Shown here: positions 58,697-64,000 of the stretch, one piece after another
How the letters are laid out: each line of letters begins with the position of its first letter
How positions within the stretch are numbered: position 1 is the first letter of the stretch
DNA from: Chloroflexota bacterium
GTDB lineage: Bacteria; Chloroflexota; UBA6077; JACCZL01
Direction: 5' to 3'
DNA: 64,000 bases
Assembly (NCBI GenBank): GCA_030447245.1
Contig: JAUJPG010000002.1
Span: 75,486 to 139,485, forward strand
Translations under genes and position numbers: made by a program
The notes under the pieces: model-generated
The model's database searches: none
Told to the model about the DNA's origin: nothing
What the model saw: the letters and a program-made list of their open reading frames with translations, nothing else

Positions 58697-61600
58697 ATGG
58701 CCGCCGAGTTCACCCACCTGCATGTCCACTCGGAGTACTCGCTGCTCGACGGCTACTCGCCGACCAAGCAGCTCGCAAAGCATGCCGCCCAGCTCGGGAT
58801 GCGGTCGCTCGCGCTGACCGACCATGGCTCGCTCTACGGAGCGATCGAGTTCTACGAGGCGTGCAAGGACGCCGGAATCAAACCGATCGTCGGCGTCGAG
58901 ACGTACATGGCGCCAGGCAAGCTTACCGCCCGCGGCGCTCAGGAGCGCGACTACGCCCACCTGATCTTGCTGGTCCAGGACGAGGTCGGCTACCGCAACC
59001 TGCTCAAGCTGGTCACTACGTCCTGGCTAGACGGCTACTACTACAAGCCGAGGATCGACCGTGAGCTGTTGGCCGAGCACAATCGGGGCCTGATCGCCCT
59101 CTCGGGGTGTCTCGGAGGCGAGATCGCCGCGCCGATCCTCAAGGGCAATCTTCAGGGCGCCCGCGACAATGCCGCGTGGTACCGCGAAGTATTCGGTGAC
59201 CGCTACTACATCGAGCTTCAGGAGCACGGGCTGGCCGAAGACAAGACCGTCACCCCCGAACTGATCCGAATCGCCCGCGAGCTGAACATCCCGCTGGTCG
59301 CTACGAACGATAGCCATTACACCACCCAGGAGCAGGCGCCTTCCCAGGACCTACTGCTGTGTGTCCAAACTAACTCGACGCTGGACGACCCCAAACGAAT
59401 GCGAATGGAGACGCCGGAGTTCTACCTCAAGACCGGCGACGAGATGGCCGTCCTGTTCGGTGAGCTGCCCGAGGCAATGTCAAACACGCTGCGGATCGCC
59501 GAGCGCTGCAACCTGGACCTTCGGTTTGGTCGAGTCAACTTTCCACCGTTGGATCACGTGATTCCCGCGGGTCAGACGGCCGACGATTTTCTGGCGCGGA
59601 TCTGCCGAGAGCGGTTGCCCTCTCGGTACCCCAATACCAGCCGGGAAGTGCAAGAGCGCCTCGAGTACGAGCTTGGCGTTGTCAAATCGACCGGCTTCGC
59701 GGCGTACATGATTTTCGTGTGGGACTTCGTGGATTGGGCCCGCAAGCAGAAGATCGCATGCGGGCCGCGCGGCTCGGCAGCCGGCAGCATCATCCTCTAC
59801 ATGCTCGGCATCGCCGACGTCGATCCCATCGAGTACGGCCTGACGTTCGAGCGCTTTCTGAACCCCGAGCGTGTCCTGATGCCCGACGTCGACATGGACT
59901 TTGCCGACGACCGTCGCGAGGACGTGATCAACTACTGCATCGACCGGTACGGGCGTGACCATGTCGCCCAGATGGTTACCTTCGGGCGACTGCTGGCCCG
60001 CGCCGCGCTCCGCGACGTCGGCCGCGTTCTTAGCTACCCGATTAGCGAGGTCGATCGCGTCGCGAAGCTGATCCCCCAGTTTCCGGTGGGCATCAAGATC
60101 GAGCAGGCGTTGGCCCAGGTCAAAGAGCTCCGCCAGATGTACGAAGCGGATTCGACTGTCCGTCGCCTGATCGACGCCGCCAAGTCGATCGAGGGCGTCG
60201 CCCGCCATGCCAGCACGCACGCGGCCGGCGTGGTCGTCGCTGGGGACCCCTTGGTCGAGCTCGTCCCACTCCACCGTATCGCTAAGAACGACACGATGGT
60301 GGTGACGCAGTACTCGCAGAAGGCGCTCGAGCAGATCGGGCTGCTCAAAATGGACTTCCTGGGACTCGCGAACCTGACGATGCTGGAGATCGCGGTCAAG
60401 TACGTCGAGGAGACGCGCGGCGAGAAGATCGACCTCCAGAAGATCCCGCTCGACGACGCGCTCACGTTCGCGAAGCTGGCGAACGGTGAAACCCACTCGA
60501 TCTTCCAGCTTGAAGGCGGCGGAATGACCCGCTACGTCAAAGAGTTGAAGCCGGCGACGGTCCGTCACCTGGCAGCCATGGTCGCGCTGTACCGGCCCGG
60601 ACCGATGGCGCACATTCCGACCTTCATCGCCCGCAAGGAGGGCCGCCAACCGGTCCAGTACCCGGACCCATCACTCAGAGACCTGCTGGAGGAGACGTTC
60701 GGGATCATCGTCTATCAAGACCAGGTGCTGCAGATCGTTCAGAAGATCGCCGGCTATTCGCTCGGCCAGGCAGACATCCTGCGGCGGGCGATGAGTAAGA
60801 AGGACCCGGCGGTAATGCGCAACGAGCGGGCCAGGTTCCTGGACGGCGCCGTGGCTCGCGGCTACGGACGAGCGACTGCCGAGAAGCTCTGGGCGTACAT
60901 TGAGCCGTTCGCCGGCTACGCGTTCAACAAGGCCCACGCGTTCTGCTACGCGTTTGTCGCCTACCAGACCGCCTACTTCAAAGCGAACTACCCGGTTGAG
61001 TGGATGGCGGCCGTCTTGACGACCGATGCCTTGAAGACCGACAAGGTGGTCTCGGCGATCGGCGAGTGTCGACGGATGGGCATCCAGCTGCTGCGGCCAG
61101 ACGTCAATCGCAGCCAGGTTCGATTCACCGTCGAGCGCCTGCAGAACGGCCCGATGGAGTTCAAGCTCGGTATTCGTTATGGGGTGGCGGCGGTCAAGAA
61201 CGTCGGCGAAGGCGCGGTCGAGGCAATCGTCGCCGAGCGCGAGCGGGGCGGCCCGTTTCGCTCGCTCGAAGAGTTCTGCGGCCGCGTCGACCTGCGCACG
61301 ATCAACAAGCGCGTGATCGAGGCGCTGGTCAAGTGTGGCGCAATGGACGACTTTGGCCCGCGCGAGCGGGTGCTGGAAAGCGTCGATCAATGCATGTTGA
61401 TCGGTCAACAGCGTCAGAAGGCGGCCGGTGTCGGACAGGGCAGCCTGTTCGATCTGGCAGGTGATGAGGAGGCGGCGATGGCGAGGACCCTGCCGTCTTT
61501 CGCGCAGGTCGCCCCGCGCGAGCGGCTGGCCTGGGAAAAGGAGACGCTCGGGCTGTACTTATCGGACCATCCGTTCCAGGAGCCCGCGCGCTGGCTCGCC

Positions 61601-62323
61601 GGCCGTCTGTCGGCCGACAGCAGCCAGATCGGTCCTGAGATCGCCGGCGAGGCGGTCACCCTGGCGGGAGTGGTCAGCTCGGTTCGCCGGGTCACGACTA
61701 AGAAGGGCGACACGATGGTCGTCGCCCAGCTCGAAGACTTGCATGGAAGCCTGGAGGTAGTCGGCTTCCCACGGACCTACGCGCAGACCGCCGAGATGTG
61801 GCGCGAGGACGCCGTGCTGCTCATCCAGGGTAAGGTCGATGCCCGCGAGGACCGCAAGCAGGTAATTGCCGAGTCGGTCGAGGTGTGGGTAGCGCCTGTA
61901 GGTGCGTCCCCGCCGCCCGCACTGGCGGAAGCACCTGACGTGGTCGCGGGAACGCCGTCAGCCCCCCGGGCGGCGTCAGCCCCAGCGGCTGGCACGCGGC
62001 GCGAGAACAGCGCCATCAGGTCGGCGAACGGCAAGAGCGGAGCGAACCGTGATGGCGTGCCGGCGCTCCCCTCTGAGACGCCGGCGAGGCTTCGGCTCGT
62101 GGTGCATCGGAGCGGAGACGACGACGCCGACATCCATGTCCTATGGCGCCTGCGCGACGTTCTTCAGGAAGACGGGCAATCACCTTACGAAGTGATCGTC
62201 GCTCTTGCGTCCGGCCGATGGCAGGTCAGCGCCGGCGAGTGCCGTACCCGCTTCAGCGCCGAGCTCGAGCAGCGCCTGCGGAGCCTGCTGGGCGACGCGC
62301 ACGTCGCGGTTGAGCCGCTCTGA
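58697..62323 (+). CDS. dnaE: DNA polymerase III subunit alpha
   Basis: FTHLHVHSEYSLLDGY (PHP), DVDMDFADDRREDVINYC, GIIVYQDQVLQIVQKIAGYSLGQADILRRAMSKK, C-terminal OB fold. Confidence 0.97.
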   Translation: MAAEFTHLHVHSEYSLLDGYSPTKQLAKHAAQLGMRSLALTDHGSLYGAIEFYEACKDAGIKPIVGVETYMAPGKLTARGAQERDYAHLILLVQDEVGYRNLLKLVTTSWLDGYYYKPRIDRELLAEHNRGLIALSGCLGGEIAAPILKGNLQGARDNAAWYREVFGDRYYIELQEHGLAEDKTVTPELIRIARELNIPLVATNDSHYTTQEQAPSQDLLLCVQTNSTLDDPKRMRMETPEFYLKTGDEMAVLFGELPEAMSNTLRIAERCNLDLRFGRVNFPPLDHVIPAGQTADDFLARICRERLPSRYPNTSREVQERLEYELGVVKSTGFAAYMIFVWDFVDWARKQKIACGPRGSAAGSIILYMLGIADVDPIEYGLTFERFLNPERVLMPDVDMDFADDRREDVINYCIDRYGRDHVAQMVTFGRLLARAALRDVGRVLSYPISEVDRVAKLIPQFPVGIKIEQALAQVKELRQMYEADSTVRRLIDAAKSIEGVARHASTHAAGVVVAGDPLVELVPLHRIAKNDTMVVTQYSQKALEQIGLLKMDFLGLANLTMLEIAVKYVEETRGEKIDLQKIPLDDALTFAKLANGETHSIFQLEGGGMTRYVKELKPATVRHLAAMVALYRPGPMAHIPTFIARKEGRQPVQYPDPSLRDLLEETFGIIVYQDQVLQIVQKIAGYSLGQADILRRAMSKKDPAVMRNERARFLDGAVARGYGRATAEKLWAYIEPFAGYAFNKAHAFCYAFVAYQTAYFKANYPVEWMAAVLTTDALKTDKVVSAIGECRRMGIQLLRPDVNRSQVRFTVERLQNGPMEFKLGIRYGVAAVKNVGEGAVEAIVAERERGGPFRSLEEFCGRVDLRTINKRVIEALVKCGAMDDFGPRERVLESVDQCMLIGQQRQKAAGVGQGSLFDLAGDEEAAMARTLPSFAQVAPRERLAWEKETLGLYLSDHPFQEPARWLAGRLSADSSQIGPEIAGEAVTLAGVVSSVRRVTTKKGDTMVVAQLEDLHGSLEVVGFPRTYAQTAEMWREDAVLLIQGKVDAREDRKQVIAESVEVWVAPVGASPPPALAEAPDVVAGTPSAPRAASAPAAGTRRENSAIRSANGKSGANRDGVPALPSETPARLRLVVHRSGDDDADIHVLWRLRDVLQEDGQSPYEVIVALASGRWQVSAGECRTRFSAELEQRLRSLLGDAHVAVEPL

Positions 62324-62355
62324 GCAGGCCGGGTGCTGTGACGTTCGCAAACCCC

Positions 62356-62394
62356 GGGAACGCGGGTGCGGTTTTCCCTGGCACCCGCGTTCCC
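62356..62394. terminator. Perfect 14-bp inverted repeat between convergent dnaE and SOD-like genes
   Basis: GGGAACGCGGGTGC / GCACCCGCGTTCCC with 11-nt loop; no T-tract. Confidence 0.6.
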
Positions 62395-62424
62395 CAGGAC
62401 GAGTGGACCAGTCGGGGGCGACGG

Positions 62425-63192
62425 CTAATCGCGCCTCCTTGCGCGGAACGCCAGTCCGGTGACTGCCATCGCCCCGCCAAGACCGGCCAGGATCTCTGCG
62501 AGCGGCAGGCTGCCGCCGGTGCGTGGCAGGGCCGCCGGAGCCTGGACACTCGGCTTCTGGGCCGGCGCTTGCGCCGGCGCCACCGCGGGCTTGGCGACCG
62601 GTGAACCGGCCGGCTTGGCCGTTGGGCCTTGCTGGGCTGGGGCGCTGGATGTGAGCAGCCCGCATGCGATTCGCCCGCCGGAGTTGCCAGTCGGGTCAGT
62701 CACCTCGTCGTCGGCGTTAGCGTGGATCACCAGAGCACTGCCGTCAGCGTCGAGGAACGATGTGGGGCCCGCGCCCAGCACGGCGCCTTGAAAAGTCGCG
62801 GTGATCGAACCAGTTCCATCCGCGCCGACCGTCAGGTTGGGAATGTCGCCGACGTGCGCGCCCTGGGGATTTTGAAGTCCGTGCTGCCGTCCCGTCGGGT
62901 TGAAATGCCCGCCGGCGCTCATGAAGTCCGGCGGATCACAGCGGCCGATTTCGTGGACGTGGATGCCGTGTTCACCGGGCGGGAGCCCGCGAAAGGTCCC
63001 CGCCACCTGAACCCCGCCCGACACCTGGCTAAAGGTGGCGGTGCCGATGCTTTGTCCGTTCGAGTCGCGCAGCTCGGCGGTCGCCCCGGCTTGCTGCGCG
63101 GTGGCGATGTCGGCCGTGCTCGCGGTCACTCCCAGGCTTATTGCCGCGATGGCCGTGAGCTGGGCCCATCCACGTGTGCGGAGTCGATCCAT
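62425..63192 (-). CDS. Cu/Zn superoxide dismutase family protein with LPXTG-type sorting signal
   Basis: FRGLPPGEHGIHVHEIGRCDPPDFMSAGGHFNP; GSALVIHANADDEVTDPTGNSGGRIACG; C-terminus LPRTGGSLPLAEILAGLGGAMAVTGLAFRARRRD. Confidence 0.92.
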   Translation of the reverse strand: MDRLRTRGWAQLTAIAAISLGVTASTADIATAQQAGATAELRDSNGQSIGTATFSQVSGGVQVAGTFRGLPPGEHGIHVHEIGRCDPPDFMSAGGHFNPTGRQHGLQNPQGAHVGDIPNLTVGADGTGSITATFQGAVLGAGPTSFLDADGSALVIHANADDEVTDPTGNSGGRIACGLLTSSAPAQQGPTAKPAGSPVAKPAVAPAQAPAQKPSVQAPAALPRTGGSLPLAEILAGLGGAMAVTGLAFRARRRD

Positions 63193-63864
63193 GTCCCGTG
63201 TCTCCTGTCAGGCGCCGCCGCGGCTTCGAGACTCGCCGATGGCGTTCTCTGCCGCGGGGCGTTTTCCGCAAACTTGACGTGCTTGACTCCGGCGCGTGCT
63301 TCAGCGACTACCACATGAGCGGGATCGGGGGTCGGCCCCGCCAGGAGGAGCAGCTACGCCCACGTCCGGTCGTCATACTAGCACGTCGGCTACTTTGCCC
63401 CATCGCGTGCATTGCTGTCCAGGGCGCGTCCGTGGGCGGGCAGAGCATTGCGCCACGGACCCGCTGACAGGTCAGTGACGCAGTGGCGCTGAACGTCCAC
63501 GTACAGGCGCGCGACGTTTGTCCCGTTGCGCGTGTCGCGCGTGACCCGCTCACCCTGCGCTCATGCTGGAGGACGAGCTGCTCGGCATGTCGGTTCTAGT
63601 GTGAAAGCCGTAATCGCGACGCTTGCTTCCCGGAGCAGTGGCGAGAGTTGACGGCCAACGTCCCGGCCTGCGAGGGATGCACTAACCATTCTGGATTCGG
63701 CAGCTTGGGTGCCGGAAGGGGTAGGGCACCTGCTAGGATCCGAACCGGCGGTTGCCCCAAGCAGGACGACTTTGAAGGTCAGTCCGGTGAGTGGAGGCAT
63801 GGGGCACATTGTGGTGGTAGAAGCCGTGCCTCCTGGCCGCTCGGGCTCCGCCACGGGCTAGCTC

Positions 63865-64000
63865 GTGTCGTACGTTAGACGTGGCGACGACCCATCCCGC
63901 CCCTGGCCGCCACGGGCTGTCGTGTTCGACCTCGACGGGACGCTGACCGACTCGGCGCCGGGGATATGCGCGACCGTCGCATCGGTGCTCAGTGAAGCTG
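63865..64000 (+). CDS. HAD family hydrolase, N-terminal fragment truncated by window end
   Basis: GTG start; ...PRAVVFDLDGTLTDSAPGICATVASVLSEA. Confidence 0.8.
   Translation, partial: MSYVRRGDDPSRPWPPRAVVFDLDGTLTDSAPGICATVASVLSEA

Noticed and set aside
59480-60649. 389-aa minus-strand ORF antisense to dnaE
   Set aside because: Antisense to an unambiguous DnaE; composition typical of spurious GC-rich ORFs
1-64000. CRISPR arrays, prophage modules, toxin-antitoxin or restriction systems
   Set aside because: No regularly spaced repeats, Cas, phage structural, toxin-antitoxin or restriction-modification proteins recognised in the ORF track

Overview
High-GC bacterial chromosome window, probably Chloroflexota/Thermomicrobia-like (inferred from gene content only, no search run). 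It is mostly housekeeping and metabolic genes. Main loci: an S-adenosylmethionine-cycle operon (mtnP, PfkB-type kinase, ahcY, metK) on the minus strand behind a recognisable SAM-I (S-box) riboswitch with its own promoter and terminator; a sigma-54 locus (NtrC-type activator plus rpoN); argG-argH; an exopolysaccharide-type cluster; a metal ABC transporter operon; dnaE; and an ECF sigma factor with a fused zinc-finger/TM/low-complexity C-terminus next to a secreted Cys-motif protein. One tRNA-Gly(CCC) and two decayed insertion sequences are present (an IS1380-type element and an rve-type element with doubled terminal repeats). The most anomalous signals are single-nucleotide frameshifts in metK, rpoN and a LuxR-HTH/GAF/histidine kinase gene. 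The metK and rpoN breaks share the 8-mer TCGCCCGG, and the kinase break is at a T6 run. I saw no CRISPR array, prophage or recognisable defence system.
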